Assembly: GCF_900547735.1 (NCBI RefSeq)
Contig: NZ_URHZ01000039.1
Location: forward strand, 1-50,297
DNA from: an uncultured Clostridium sp.
GTDB lineage: Bacteria; Bacillota; Clostridia; Lachnospirales; Lachnospiraceae
Direction: 5' to 3'
Length of the DNA stretch: 50,297 nucleotides
Shown: positions 1-9,320 of the stretch, piece by piece
Layout of the letters: every line of letters begins with the position of its first letter
Position numbering within the stretch: position 1 is the first letter of the stretch
The notes under the pieces: model-generated
Database searches by the model: none
What the model saw: the letters and a program-made list of their open reading frames with translations, nothing else
What the model was told of the DNA's origin: nothing
Made by a program: the position numbers and the translations under genes

Positions 1-41
1 CCATCCCGAACCCCGACCGTCCCGGCGGCGTTCTCATTCCT
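1..41 (-). repeat. Repeat C, left-edge partial copy
   Basis: Read on the minus strand, this edge contains AATGAGAACGCCGCCG followed by a G-rich stretch and CGGGATGG. The same series occurs on the plus strand at 50199-50232, directly after the last gene. The copy is cut by the window start. A diverged internal relative lies at 27285-27421. Confidence 0.6.
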
Positions 42-73
42 CAATTAAATCCCTTATTTTCCAGGAATACAGG

Positions 74-102
74 TTGATCAATCCGGAAAAATGGTGTATA
101 AA
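74..102 (+). promoter_or_regulatory. Predicted sigma-A promoter of lysA
   Basis: TTGATC (74-79) and TATAAA (97-102) are separated by 17 bp. The resulting leader would be about 130 nt. I see no lysine riboswitch in it. Confidence 0.55.
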
Positions 103-241
103 TAATATCAGGACAATGGAGTCTGCCCCGAATTCAGGAAAATCAGTTTCCGGAACCGGTTCAGGCTCTTTTTACGTATCAGCGGAAACGTACATGCAGG
201 CAGAAAAATATATTTTGACAGATACAAGGGAGGATACCGCA

Positions 242-1507
242 ATGGAAAAGAAACCATTTGTCACACTGGAGCAGCTTCAGGAGATTATAAAGACATATCC
301 CACTCCGTTCCATCTCTATGATGAGAAAGGAATTAGGGAGAATTCAGAGCGTTTGAACAAGGCATTTGCATGGAATAAGGGATTCAGGGAGTATTTTGCG
401 GTGAAAGCAACCCCGAACCCGTTTATCATCGATATTCTTAAAAAGACGGGAAGCGGAGTGGACTGTTCTTCCCTGACCGAACTTATGATGGCTCAGGCCA
501 TGAATTTTGAAGGGGAGAAAATCATGTTCTCTTCCAACGACACTCCTCCGGAAGAATTTAAACTGGCCAGTGAGCTGGGGGCCGTCATTAACCTGGATGA
601 TTTTACCCATATCGATTTTCTGGAGAAGACCATCGGAGCGATTCCGGAGGCCATAAGCTGCCGTTATAATCCGGGCGGCCTGTTCAAGATCAGCAATGAT
701 ATTATGGATAACCCGGGAGACTCCAAATACGGTATGACCACGGAACAGCTTTTTGAGGCGTTTAAGGTATTAAAGGCAAAAGGGGCAAAGCATTTTGGAA
801 TCCATGCATTCCTCGCCAGCAACACGGTGACCAATGAATACTATCCTATGCTTGCAAAAATCCTGTTTGAGGTAGCGGTAAAGCTGAAAGAGGAGACGGG
901 AGCCGATATCCGTTTCATCAACCTGTCGGGAGGCGTGGGAATTCCTTACCGTCCCGGCCAGGAGGCGAATGATATTTTTGCCATCGGCGAAGGTGTGAGA
1001 AAGGTGTACGAGGAAGTTCTCGTACCGGCCGGGATGGGCGATGTGGCCCTTTATACGGAGCTGGGACGTTTCATGCTGGCGCCTTACGGCTGCCTTGTGA
1101 CAACTGCCATCCATGAAAAACATACACACAAAGAATATATCGGAGTAGACGCCTGTGCCGTGAACCTGATGCGTCCGGCCATGTACGGCGCTTATCATCA
1201 TATTACCGTGATGGGAAAAGAAGATCAACCGTGTGATCACAAATACGATGTGGTTGGTTCCCTCTGCGAAAATAACGATAAGTTTGCGATTGACAGAATG
1301 CTCCCTGAAATCCAGCCGGGAGATATGCTGGTCATCCACGATACGGGAGCCCATGGATTCTCCATGGGATACAATTACAATGGAAAGCTGAGATCGGCAG
1401 AGCTGCTGCTCAAAGAGGACGGCTCCGTGCAGATGATCAGACGGGAAGAAACACCGGAAGATTATTTTGCAACCTTCGATTTCTGCGATATGTTTAAAAA
1501 GGGTTGA
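242..1507 (+). CDS. lysA: Diaminopimelate decarboxylase
   Basis: PLP-dependent fold-III decarboxylase expected to convert meso-diaminopimelate to L-lysine in the cytoplasm, the last step of lysine synthesis. The ATG at 242 is preferred because AAGGGAGG (226-233) lies just upstream. An in-frame TTG at 74 would add 56 residues that do not resemble the family and would overlap the promoter. The 421-residue product is normal for LysA. It has the PLP lysine in FAVKATPNP (K55), a Gly-rich NLSGGVG stretch, ELGRF in place of the common EPGR, and the C-terminal SLCENND (Cys about 342) and GAHGFSMGYNYN motifs that complete the dimer active site. A related basic amino-acid decarboxylase is possible, because the usual HIGS motif reads HAFLAS. 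It is a single gene with its own promoter and a strong terminator. Confidence 0.85.
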   Translation: MEKKPFVTLEQLQEIIKTYPTPFHLYDEKGIRENSERLNKAFAWNKGFREYFAVKATPNPFIIDILKKTGSGVDCSSLTELMMAQAMNFEGEKIMFSSNDTPPEEFKLASELGAVINLDDFTHIDFLEKTIGAIPEAISCRYNPGGLFKISNDIMDNPGDSKYGMTTEQLFEAFKVLKAKGAKHFGIHAFLASNTVTNEYYPMLAKILFEVAVKLKEETGADIRFINLSGGVGIPYRPGQEANDIFAIGEGVRKVYEEVLVPAGMGDVALYTELGRFMLAPYGCLVTTAIHEKHTHKEYIGVDACAVNLMRPAMYGAYHHITVMGKEDQPCDHKYDVVGSLCENNDKFAIDRMLPEIQPGDMLVIHDTGAHGFSMGYNYNGKLRSAELLLKEDGSVQMIRREETPEDYFATFDFCDMFKKG

Positions 1508-1717
1508 GCCTGAAAATGAATTTATTTTCTGCTATAATGCAGAAAAAGGCATTTTTATTGCAGTCGAAAGTGCAATATTAAGAAAGTCTTCATAATTTAT
1601 TCAAAGAGAATACAAACATTTTCCTGAGAAGGGTGCTATACTATAAACATAATAAATGCACGATACAAACGAATTAAATCCTTTAACCTTTTTGAAATCC
1701 GAATTCCTAATTGATTT

Positions 1718-1747
1718 AGCCCTGTGCCAAACGGCACAGGGCTTTTT
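1718..1747 (+). terminator. Intrinsic terminator after lysA
   Basis: An 11-bp perfect stem, AGCCCTGTGCC / GGCACAGGGCT, with an AAAC loop is followed by five T. A family B repeat starts directly after it. The stretch 1508-1717 shows no gene. Confidence 0.9.
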
Positions 1748-1748
1748 C

Positions 1749-1795
1749 ATATCATAGGAAAGCGTTCCTATGATATAAAAAGCCCTCCGGGCAGG
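1749..1795 (+). repeat. Post-terminator repeat B, copy 1 (short)
   Basis: ATATCATAGGAA and TTCCTATGATAT form a perfect 12-bp palindrome around AGCG. The tail AGCCCTCCGGGCAGGA contains a second small GCCC/GGGC hairpin. The same series occurs at 35773, 35901 and 38115, each time just 3' of a terminator T-run. Here it fills the space between convergent lysA and the sensor kinase gene. Confidence 0.85.
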
Positions 1796-1808
1796 ACACT
1801 TACTTGTT

Positions 1809-4622
1809 CTACCGGGTCAGGAGTTCAAATAGCTGCCTGTAATCGATCGGTTTTGCCACATGGTCGTTCATTCCCGCGGTCAGGGCCTTGGTGATATCTT
1901 CGGCAAAGGCGTTGGCCGTCAGTGCGATAATGAGAATATCGGCGGCCTGTGGGTGTGAGCTGGCTCTGATTTTGCGGGTGGCCGTATAACCGTCCATGAC
2001 GGGCATCTGAAGATCCATAAGGATTGCATCGTAGGTGCCGGGTTCGGAGTCCAGGAATTGCCGGAGCGCTTCCTCACCGTTGAATGCGCCGTCTACCTTG
2101 AAACCGGCGTCCGTAAGGATGGTCTGGGCAATCTCCATGTTTAACGGATTATCCTCCGCCAGCAGCAGGTGTTTTCCGGCGGCGATTTTCCTGATTTCCG
2201 ATAAATCGGAAGAGGAGGAAAGAGCGGGGGTAAATTCGGGACCGGCCTGCTTTACGGAGAGCGGTTCGGCAATCTTTAAGTTGAGCGTGACAATAAAACG
2301 GCTCCCTTTTCCCGGCATGCTTTCCACCTGGATATTGCCCTGCATGGCGGTAACAATCCCGAGGGCAATGGGCATTCCAAGTCCGGTGCCCTGGATATGG
2401 CAGGATTTGGCCTCCTCCGCCCTGGAAAAGGGAACGAATATGTAATTTAAAAAGTCTTTTGACATGCCGATTCCATTGTCTTCCACGGTGAAAACAAAAG
2501 AGCCGTATCCAGGAAGACGCGGGGACACCTCCTGTGCGGTGACAATAATCGTCCCATCCTCCGGCGTGTATTTGACCGAATTTGTGAGAAGATTGATCAG
2601 AACCTGCCTGATTCGGCCGGCATCCCCCAGCAGATGATCGTGGGCCAGCTCCGCCGTATGGAAAATAATCCCCTGGTTTTTAGCGGAGGCCTGGGAAGAG
2701 AGGATGGAGTTCACGTTCTCCATCAGTTCCCGCAGGGAGAACGGTTCTTCCGAGAGTTCCAGCTTTCCTTTTTCTATTTTAGACATATCCAGCACGTCGT
2801 TAATCAGTTCCAGCAGATGGTAGCTGGAAAGGGAAATTTTCTGCAGGCAGTCTTTTGTTTTTTCCGGGTTTCCGGCCTGGGACATGGCGATGGACGTCAT
2901 TCCCGTGATGGCATTTAACGGTGTCCTGATATCGTGGGACATCTGGGCAAGGAAATTGCTTTTGGCTTCGTTGGCCTGTTTGGCCGTCTCATAGGCGGCA
3001 ATCAGGGCTTTGCGGTTCTGCTCTTCCAGCTCCTTTTCCTCATCCACGCTGTGGGAGGCCAGAACTGCTTTGATCGGCATGCCTGCGCGGCTTTCGGCCA
3101 GGATGACATGCATGCGCATCCAGCCGCAGGAATCACCGTATTTTCTGCGGTATTCAAAGGAATAAATCGTCTCGCCGCCCGATATTCTTCTGCGGATCTC
3201 ATCGAGCGAAAACTTTTTGGCAAAAAGTTCCCGGTCCTCTTCGTGGACAAAGTCGCATAAAACGGCTTTCAGGCTGTCAAAACCGGTATCGCCGTTAAGC
3301 CGGGACGCTATGTCGTCCATGATATTGAAATGCTGGAAGGTTTCCTCGGACAGATCGACGTAAAACACGGACTGGTAGAATGCGGAAAGTCCCTGGATAA
3401 TATTCTGCAGTTCAAAATACAGCTTTTTCTGCTGTTCCTCCTCCAGTTCCTTGAGCTTCTGATCCTGTATCTGCATATTCGCAAAAATCACCTTGCTCAC
3501 CCGTCCGTCCGTCATCTCCGCAATACTGAAACGGGAGCGGACCCAGAAGAGGCCTTCCGGGTAAATACGCCTGAAGTCCACATCGTAGACAGGCTGCTGC
3601 GGGGACAGAGTCTTCCTGAGAAATTCAGGGCTGCCGGCGCGGAACATTTTTTCCTGATCCTCTTCACATACAAAGTTCCGGACAAATTTATCATAATAGA
3701 CGCTGAGACTTCCCTTTGGAAAATCATTGCTTTCACGGATGAAATCTTCCTGCCAGATGGCCTCTTCGATGTTGTTGTCGAGATCGAACAGATAAATGGA
3801 ATAGTAGCATTGGCAGAGCGTGGAAAGTACGTCCTCCCGCATCTGGGCCTCCTGTTTATCGTCCTGTTCATCGAAGGCGGCGATCACCCAGGGATGCTGT
3901 TCGGAAAAATCCGTTACAGGAAGTATCTTAATGCGTCTCCATCCTCCGGCCACATTCCTGAAAAGCAGTTCAAACTGTTTTTCACCGTGGGAGAGCCTGC
4001 GGGCAATATACTCTGGATTAGCCAAATCGGTAATCAGCGGCCGGTATGGAATGGCGACGTCTTCCATGGCGTACAGGCGGAACAGCTTTCCGAAATTTGC
4101 AGCGTCCCGTGCCATTTCTTTCAGGCGGTCTGAGATTTTAATTGTTTTAAAAGTCTGATCATTTAAATTACACAGGAAAATGCCGGTGTAACTTTCGCCG
4201 AGAGTCTGGACGATGATGTCGTATTCTTTTTTCATCATAACCGTGTTGGTGATGTTCTGATGATAGCCGCGCAGACAGACGCCGTCCGTATAGCTCCAGT
4301 CCCGCATGCCGCCGCATCTTATAAAAATCTCGCCCCATTCCGGGTGCTTCCAGGGATACTGTACCTCGGCCCGCTCATCAAAAATCATTTTTTCCACGGC
4401 GGCCTGGACATAGTCATAATAATCGCTGTCAATGCGTTCATACCAGGCGCGGTAACATTCCTCGGGGGACGGTGTCTCATGAAAGCCCAGCAGGTAAAGC
4501 ATTGCATTGTCGGCGTACATTCTGGGCGCCCTGCCCTCATCCAGTTCGATAGCCCAGAGTCCGGTCTGGGCCGCGTGCAGGAGTTCCTGTATTTTCTGTA
4601 TATCTTTAAAATGCTCCAACAT
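1809..4622 (-). CDS. Hybrid sensor histidine kinase with receiver domain
   Basis: A 937-residue signalling kinase without obvious membrane segments, so probably cytoplasmic. The N-terminal 525 residues look like several PAS-type sensor modules linked by helices. A coiled-coil-like stretch near 525-555 leads to the HisKA dimerisation domain with MSHDIRTPLNAITG (phospho-accepting His563). The ATPase domain has an N box (INLLTNSVKYTP), VEDNGIGM and GTGLGMPIA. A receiver domain closes the protein (LLAEDN at about 820; phospho-accepting Asp870 in ILMDLQMPVMDG). With an internal receiver it probably passes phosphate through a His-phosphotransfer protein not seen here. The neighbouring OmpR-type regulator is transcribed in the same direction but is separated by a terminator. 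Start: ATG at 4622 with AAAGGATG upstream. The stimulus is unknown. Confidence 0.85.
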   Translation of the reverse strand: MLEHFKDIQKIQELLHAAQTGLWAIELDEGRAPRMYADNAMLYLLGFHETPSPEECYRAWYERIDSDYYDYVQAAVEKMIFDERAEVQYPWKHPEWGEIFIRCGGMRDWSYTDGVCLRGYHQNITNTVMMKKEYDIIVQTLGESYTGIFLCNLNDQTFKTIKISDRLKEMARDAANFGKLFRLYAMEDVAIPYRPLITDLANPEYIARRLSHGEKQFELLFRNVAGGWRRIKILPVTDFSEQHPWVIAAFDEQDDKQEAQMREDVLSTLCQCYYSIYLFDLDNNIEEAIWQEDFIRESNDFPKGSLSVYYDKFVRNFVCEEDQEKMFRAGSPEFLRKTLSPQQPVYDVDFRRIYPEGLFWVRSRFSIAEMTDGRVSKVIFANMQIQDQKLKELEEEQQKKLYFELQNIIQGLSAFYQSVFYVDLSEETFQHFNIMDDIASRLNGDTGFDSLKAVLCDFVHEEDRELFAKKFSLDEIRRRISGGETIYSFEYRRKYGDSCGWMRMHVILAESRAGMPIKAVLASHSVDEEKELEEQNRKALIAAYETAKQANEAKSNFLAQMSHDIRTPLNAITGMTSIAMSQAGNPEKTKDCLQKISLSSYHLLELINDVLDMSKIEKGKLELSEEPFSLRELMENVNSILSSQASAKNQGIIFHTAELAHDHLLGDAGRIRQVLINLLTNSVKYTPEDGTIIVTAQEVSPRLPGYGSFVFTVEDNGIGMSKDFLNYIFVPFSRAEEAKSCHIQGTGLGMPIALGIVTAMQGNIQVESMPGKGSRFIVTLNLKIAEPLSVKQAGPEFTPALSSSSDLSEIRKIAAGKHLLLAEDNPLNMEIAQTILTDAGFKVDGAFNGEEALRQFLDSEPGTYDAILMDLQMPVMDGYTATRKIRASSHPQAADILIIALTANAFAEDITKALTAGMNDHVAKPIDYRQLFELLTR

Positions 4623-4713
4623 AAAGTTGCATCCTTTCTTTTGCAGGAGTGGTTCGTGACAGTTGATGTAACATGTTTTACCAATAATAGATAGATTTTA
4701 CCATATTAGTTCT

Positions 4714-4742
4714 ATTCTATGGTATAAGTACTTTCTATGCAA
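4714..4742 (-). promoter_or_regulatory. Predicted sigma-A promoter of the hybrid kinase gene
   Basis: On the minus strand TTGCAT (4742-4737) and TAGAAT (4719-4714) are 17 bp apart. The promoter lies between the terminator of the upstream regulator gene and the kinase start, so the kinase has its own transcript. Confidence 0.5.
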
Positions 4743-4762
4743 CAATAAAATAGCAATAAAAT

Positions 4763-4795
4763 GGCCGCTGCCTATATAAAATAGAGGCAGCGGCC
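4763..4795 (-). terminator. Intrinsic terminator after the OmpR-type regulator
   Basis: An 11-bp perfect stem, GGCCGCTGCCT / AGGCAGCGGCC, is followed on the minus strand by ATTTTATT. It separates the regulator from the downstream kinase gene. Confidence 0.85.
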
Positions 4796-4834
4796 GGAAC
4801 AGACAGTTCCATTTCTGAATACGCGGGTAAGTTG

Positions 4835-5530
4835 TTATTTTTTAGCTGAGAATTTGTATCCGAGGCCCCATACCGTTTTCAGATATCTGGGATTTTTTGG
4901 ATCTTCCTCAATCTTGTTCCGAAGATGGCTTATGTAGACCATAATGGTATTTTTATCTACGACAGAACTGTTCCAGACCTGTTCATAGAGCTGTTCTTTT
5001 GTAAAAACGCGGCCTGCATTGCAGAGGAACAGTTTCATCAGGACATTTTCCCTGGAGGAGAGCGGGATACGGCGGTCCTCCTTAAACAGTTCCATTGACA
5101 TGCTGTTATACCGGAATGGTCCGGCGGTGATGAAGTCCGGAACGGAGCGGGAGGCTTTCTGATCCCTCCTGATAAGGGCCTTCATCTTCGCACCCAGCAC
5201 GACAGGGTTAAAGGGCTTGCCGATATAATCGTCGGCGCCGATATCCAGGCCGTACAGCGTATCGAAGTCTTCTGTGCGTCCGCTCAGGACGATAATGGGA
5301 ATCTCGTTGCCGGCAGCCCTCAGGCGGCGGATTACCTCAAACCCCTCATCATTTCCATTCATCATAATATCCAGAAGGATCAGGTTTACTTTGCTGTCGC
5401 GGCTCATGATGATCGCCTCATGGCCGTTTGATGCGGTGACAGCGTCATAGCCGCAGTTTGAAGCCACTCTCGAAAGCAGCTTGCGTATCGCAGGTTCGTC
5501 GTCTACTATCAATACGGTTCCGTCCGACAT
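4835..5530 (-). CDS. OmpR/PhoB-family response regulator
   Basis: A 231-residue two-domain DNA-binding regulator. The receiver domain (about 5-118) has the acidic pair at the start (DDE), the phospho-accepting Asp54 in ILLDIMMNG, and the conserved Lys105 in YIGKPF. The C-terminal winged helix (about 130-229) carries RENVLMKLFLCNAGRVFTKEQLYEQVW and ends in GLGYKF, typical of the family. The start at 5530 has AAAGGTGG at good spacing. No dedicated membrane kinase of the EnvZ class adjoins it. The hybrid kinase downstream or a distant kinase may be the partner. It is divergent from the citrate-transporter gene, which makes that gene a plausible but unproven target. Confidence 0.85.
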   Translation of the reverse strand: MSDGTVLIVDDEPAIRKLLSRVASNCGYDAVTASNGHEAIIMSRDSKVNLILLDIMMNGNDEGFEVIRRLRAAGNEIPIIVLSGRTEDFDTLYGLDIGADDYIGKPFNPVVLGAKMKALIRRDQKASRSVPDFITAGPFRYNSMSMELFKEDRRIPLSSRENVLMKLFLCNAGRVFTKEQLYEQVWNSSVVDKNTIMVYISHLRNKIEEDPKNPRYLKTVWGLGYKFSAKK

Positions 5531-5731
5531 AAATTTCCACCTTTCCTTTCATTTACTTATTCTTATTATAAGAAAAATAGCAGAAACGTCCCGTTAATTT
5601 TCCGCTAAGAGTGGCCAATCCGACTAAAATGTGAATGTTTATTAAGACTTTTTCACGAGATATTAAGAAGCGCGGAATAGAATGGCAGTAAAGGAACAAA
5701 AGAAGCAAATGAATAAAAGGAGGAGTATGTT

Positions 5732-7036
5732 ATGTCTTTAGCTTTTCTGGGGTTAGCCATGATCGTTGTCTTTATGGCGTTAATTATGGCCAAAAAATTG
5801 AGTCCGTTCACGTCTTTAATACTGGTGCCGATTGTCTTCGGCCTGCTGGCGGGGTATGGATGGGATACGCTTAAGTATGCCATGGACGGAATCAAGAGCG
5901 TTGCGTCTACATTTGCAATGATGACATTTGCTATTCTGTATTTTGGGGTTATGCTCACCGCCGGTATGTTTGATCCAATGGTTGACCGGGTGGTCGCCTG
6001 GTGTAAGGGAGACCCGCTTAAGGTTCTCGTCGGAACGGCCGTTCTCGCCGCTTTTGTATCTCTTGACGGCGACGGAACGACAACGGTAATGATTTGCTGT
6101 ACCGCGATGATACCGATTTACAACAGGCTGAAAATCAAAAAGATTTATCTTGCCAACCTGATTATTCTTCAGAACTGTATCATGAACCTGATTCCGTGGG
6201 GAGGCCCGACCGCCCGCGTGATGTCGGTTATGAACCTGGATGCCGGAGAGATTCTTGCTCCGCTTGTGCCGGGTATGGCTCTGTCGGCAATCTATGTAAT
6301 CGGAGTTTCATATTATCTGGGATTAAAAGAACGCAAAAGACTGGGCATTGCAAATGTCACCAACTCGGTAAATACGGTTGAGATTTCCGGTGAAGAGCGT
6401 GAATGGAAACGTCCGAAACTGATTCTGTTTAACGTAATCCTGACGGCAGCCATTATCGCATCCCTGATTATGGGGCTCGCGTCTTCGGCCATTCTCTTCG
6501 GTGTGGGCACCGCGATTGCGCTGGTGGTAAACTATCCGGTCCAGAAAACGCAGAGAAAGGTCATCAGTTCTCTGGCGCCCGATATGATCAGCGTTGTTAT
6601 GATGGTTCTGGGAGCAGGCGTACTGATGGGAGTTTTAAACGGACCGGAAGACGCAGGCATGTCCAATGCCATTGCGCAGCTCCTTGTATCGGTAATTCCG
6701 GAATCACTGGGACGTTATTTTGCAGTTATCATTGCCGTAGTCAGCGCACCCGGTACATATCTTCTTAACAATGACGCATTTTATTACGGCGTATTACCGC
6801 CTCTGGCCGCTACCGCACAGGCATACGGCTTCACCGATCTCCAGATTGGCTTTGCAGCCCTGATGGGGCAGGCGTTCCATTTCCTGAGTCCGCTGGTGCC
6901 GTTTATTTATCTGCTGATGGATATGACGGAAATCTCACTGGCCGAGTACCAGGGATATATTTTCAAATGGTGTATCGGTATCTTTGTGATATTCATGGGT
7001 GCAGGTCTTCTGCTGGGATATCTGCCGATTTTATAA
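5732..7036 (+). CDS. CitMHS-family citrate/metal:proton symporter
   Basis: A 434-residue polytopic membrane protein with about 11-12 hydrophobic segments. It matches the CitMHS family (B. subtilis CitM/CitH), which imports citrate complexed to divalent metal ions with protons. Visible family traits are a gapless hydrophobic N-terminus (LAFLGLAMIVVFMALIMAKK), the polar intramembrane stretch FVSLDGDGTTTVMICC, and a second polar stretch ILQNCIMNLIPWGGPTARV. The start at 5732 has AAAAGGAGGAG eight bases upstream. It is transcribed alone and ends at a terminator (7061-7101). The divergent response regulator upstream suggests control by a two-component system. Substrate range within the family (metal-citrate, other tricarboxylates) cannot be read from sequence. 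Confidence 0.85.
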   Translation: MSLAFLGLAMIVVFMALIMAKKLSPFTSLILVPIVFGLLAGYGWDTLKYAMDGIKSVASTFAMMTFAILYFGVMLTAGMFDPMVDRVVAWCKGDPLKVLVGTAVLAAFVSLDGDGTTTVMICCTAMIPIYNRLKIKKIYLANLIILQNCIMNLIPWGGPTARVMSVMNLDAGEILAPLVPGMALSAIYVIGVSYYLGLKERKRLGIANVTNSVNTVEISGEEREWKRPKLILFNVILTAAIIASLIMGLASSAILFGVGTAIALVVNYPVQKTQRKVISSLAPDMISVVMMVLGAGVLMGVLNGPEDAGMSNAIAQLLVSVIPESLGRYFAVIIAVVSAPGTYLLNNDAFYYGVLPPLAATAQAYGFTDLQIGFAALMGQAFHFLSPLVPFIYLLMDMTEISLAEYQGYIFKWCIGIFVIFMGAGLLLGYLPIL

Positions 7037-7060
7037 ACGGCTACATATCGTTTAATGTAA

Positions 7061-7108
7061 ATGCCATATTGCAGACTGGCGGCAGAACTGCAATATGGCA
7101 TATTTTAT
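7061..7108 (+). terminator. Intrinsic terminator after the CitMHS gene
   Basis: A 14-bp perfect stem, ATGCCATATTGCAG / CTGCAATATGGCAT, with a 13-nt loop is followed by TATTTTATT. Confidence 0.75.
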
Positions 7109-7115
7109 TGTTTGT

Positions 7116-7148
7116 CAATGAAAAGTCCGCAGAACATGCTTTTCATTG
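7116..7148 (+). repeat. Post-terminator repeat A, degenerate copy
   Basis: CAATGAAAAG and CTTTTCATTG pair perfectly around a 13-nt loop. The sequence resembles family A (CAATGAAAAGTTCGCGAAGC and on) and again lies directly 3' of a terminator in the sense of the upstream gene. A 15-nt fragment identical to the core of the copy at 25796 also occurs, inverted relative to that copy, at 7286-7300. Confidence 0.6.
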
Positions 7149-7316
7149 TTTCATAGCGGTGGTGAAAGGACTTTTTGTCTGCTTTCTATATTAACAGGGT
7201 AAAATGTGTGGCGTACGTCTTACCCGCTCAGTGTCTGGTAATAAAAAATTTCGGAGAGTGTTTTACATATTGATTACGGTGAGCTGTGCGCGAAGCGTGC
7301 AGGTTATAGCCCGGGA

Positions 7317-9245
7317 TTACTGCGCATCTGCGTAACACAGATTTCCAAGTCTTATGACGGTAAGCGCAGAATCGGAGAAAGTAAATCCGGCGTTATCAAC
7401 AATAACTTCCAGGTAGGCAATCGGATTGTTAACCGGGAATGCTACGTCGAAAGATATGGTGGCAACTTCGTTTGTAGAAGTAATGGTGCGCCGTGCTGAG
7501 GCACCGGGTATCGGATAACCGTTGAGATAGAGCCGTACCAGGGCAGAAGCAGGAATTGGAGTGCAGGAATCAACCGAGATCGTGCTGTGGAAGAAGGCCT
7601 GATAGATGCCGGATTCCGTGATTTCCACTACAGAGCTGCCCGGCTGATGGTAGATTCCGCTGCCCGAAACAATAGGCGTATCGGTAAATACAAGGGCGCC
7701 CTGATCTGCCGGTGACTGAGAGTCGGTATCAACCGCAGCCAGCATACTCGGGCAACAGCAGCAGCATCCCGTCGCGCCGCGTGGGATTACAAAGTTAAAG
7801 ATGGCATTCTGGTCCGTGCCGGAGTTGGTAACCTGCGCGTCTGTACCAGGTTCGCCTGTGGTTACGGTTCCGATGGTGATGGTAGCAGCGGCACCGGTAG
7901 CACCCGTAGCGCCTGTGGCACCGGTTGCGCCTGTGGCACCCGTAGGTCCTGTAGGTCCGGTAGCACCGTTTAAGCCGTTTGCGCCTGTTGCGCCTGTAGC
8001 ACCTATGGCACCGGTAGCACCCGTAGCGCCTGTAGCACCTCTGGCACCTGTGGCACCCGTAGCGCCTGCAGCGCCGTTGGCACCTGTAGCACCGGTAGGC
8101 CCTGTCGGTCCAACAGCACCATTGGCACCATTAGCACCGGTAGCGCCCGTAGCACCTGTAGGTCCTGCAGCGCCGTTTGCGCCGTTGGCACCCGTGGCAC
8201 CGGTAGGTCCTGTAGGCCCGGTAGCGCCGTTCGCGCCGGTAGGTCCTGTTGGTCCTGTAACACCGTTAGCACCGGTTGGTCCCGTGGCGCCCATAGCGCC
8301 GTTGGCACCCGTGGCACCGGTAGGTCCTGTTGGCCCTGCAGCACCGTTGGCACCGGTAGCACCCGTGGCACCGGTAGCGCCCGTAGCACCGTTAGCACCA
8401 TTGGCACCGGCAGCGCCCGTAGCACCTGTAGCACCTGTAGCGCCTGTAGCACCGTTGGCACCGGCAGCGCCTGTAGCACCGGTAGGTCCTGCGGGGCCCT
8501 GAGCGCCGTTGGCACCATTTGCGCCCGTAGCGCCGGTAGGTCCTGCGGGGCCCTGAGCACCGGTAGCGCCCGTAGCACCATTAGCACCATTGGCACCGGC
8601 AGCGCCCGTAGCACCGGCAGCGCCCGTAGCACCGGTAGCGCCCGTGGCACCCGTAGCACCTGTAGCACCCGTACGTCCTGCAGGTCCCTGAGCGCCGGTA
8701 GCGCCGGTAGCGCCATTAGCACCATTGGCGCCGGCAGCGCCTGTAGCACCGGTTGGTCCGGTCGGTCCCATAGCGCCGTTCATACCGGCAGCACCAGTCG
8801 GTCCGGTCGGTCCCATAGCGCCGTTCATACCGTTAGCACCCGTAGCGCCGGTAGCGCCAGTGGCTCCCGTTACTCCGGTCGGTCCCATAGGTCCCCGTGG
8901 TCCGGTCGGTCCGACATAGCCCTGAGGTCCCATGGCGCCTGTCGGTCCTACCATACCCTGAGGTCCCTGGAATCCTCTTGGTCCCTGAGGTCCCTGCGGC
9001 CCTCTCGGCCCCTGAGGTCCCTGCGGTCCTCTTGGTCCCTGAGGTCCCTGTGGTCCTGGGCACCCACGCGGTCCCCTTGGTCCGGTCGGTCCACGGCCGC
9101 AACAATTGCATCCGCAGCCGCCACAGCCGCATCTATAGTCAGCCGTGTCCGGTTCCGGACAGCGGCGTCCTTCAAATGAATCTCCGTCCGAATTATAATC
9201 GGAGTAGTTGGAATGATTCATTCCGTTTGAATTATTTAAATACAT
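7317..9245 (-). CDS. Large collagen-like protein with BclA-type C-terminal domain (probable spore surface)
   Basis: A 642-residue protein. The short N-terminus (1-51) is rich in Asn, Ser, Cys and Gly (CGCGGCGCNCCG). It is followed by about 134 Gly-X-Y triplets in unbroken phase from residue 52 to 453, first GPQ/GPR and then mostly GAT, GPT, GAN and GAA. Next comes a GTVTTGEPGTDAQVTNSGT module ending in IPRGATG, then CCCCCP. The last 140 residues resemble the jelly-roll domain of Bacillus BclA (VFTDTPIVSGSGIYHQPG, ESGIYQAFFHSTI). By analogy it forms trimeric hair-like filaments on the exosporium or spore coat; Cys clusters may crosslink it. There is no signal peptide, as expected for a protein made in the mother cell. 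A sigma-K-like promoter lies upstream, and AAGGAG precedes the ATG. Repeat number may vary between strains. Confidence 0.85.
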   Translation of the reverse strand: MYLNNSNGMNHSNYSDYNSDGDSFEGRRCPEPDTADYRCGCGGCGCNCCGRGPTGPRGPRGCPGPQGPQGPRGPQGPQGPRGPQGPQGPRGFQGPQGMVGPTGAMGPQGYVGPTGPRGPMGPTGVTGATGATGATGANGMNGAMGPTGPTGAAGMNGAMGPTGPTGATGAAGANGANGATGATGAQGPAGRTGATGATGATGATGATGAAGATGAAGANGANGATGATGAQGPAGPTGATGANGANGAQGPAGPTGATGAAGANGATGATGATGATGAAGANGANGATGATGATGATGANGAAGPTGPTGATGANGAMGATGPTGANGVTGPTGPTGANGATGPTGPTGATGANGANGAAGPTGATGATGANGANGAVGPTGPTGATGANGAAGATGATGARGATGATGATGAIGATGATGANGLNGATGPTGPTGATGATGATGATGATGAAATITIGTVTTGEPGTDAQVTNSGTDQNAIFNFVIPRGATGCCCCCPSMLAAVDTDSQSPADQGALVFTDTPIVSGSGIYHQPGSSVVEITESGIYQAFFHSTISVDSCTPIPASALVRLYLNGYPIPGASARRTITSTNEVATISFDVAFPVNNPIAYLEVIVDNAGFTFSDSALTVIRLGNLCYADAQ

Positions 9246-9320
9246 AGTGTTATCTCCTTACTTTAAATTTTAGTCAGGAATAAGAAGCTCTCACTTGGAT
9301 GGCTTTTTTTCTGTTCAATA

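Noticed and set aside
74..241. N-terminal extension of lysA from a TTG
   Set aside because: It overlaps a good promoter, does not match the family, and a strong ribosome binding site precedes ATG 242.
7801..8502. Long plus-strand open frame rich in Ala, Pro and Val
   Set aside because: It is the antisense of the collagen triplet region. Gly-X-Y coding on the minus strand forces a stop-free GAP/VAP pattern on the other strand. There is no ribosome binding site.
8003..8749. Second long open frame over the collagen repeats (minus strand, other phase)
   Set aside because: It is a frame-shifted reading of the same repeat DNA with a Leu/Pro-rich artificial product.
7900..9100. Regular short repeats suggestive of CRISPR
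   Set aside because: They are collagen codons in an open frame. There is no constant repeat with unique spacers.
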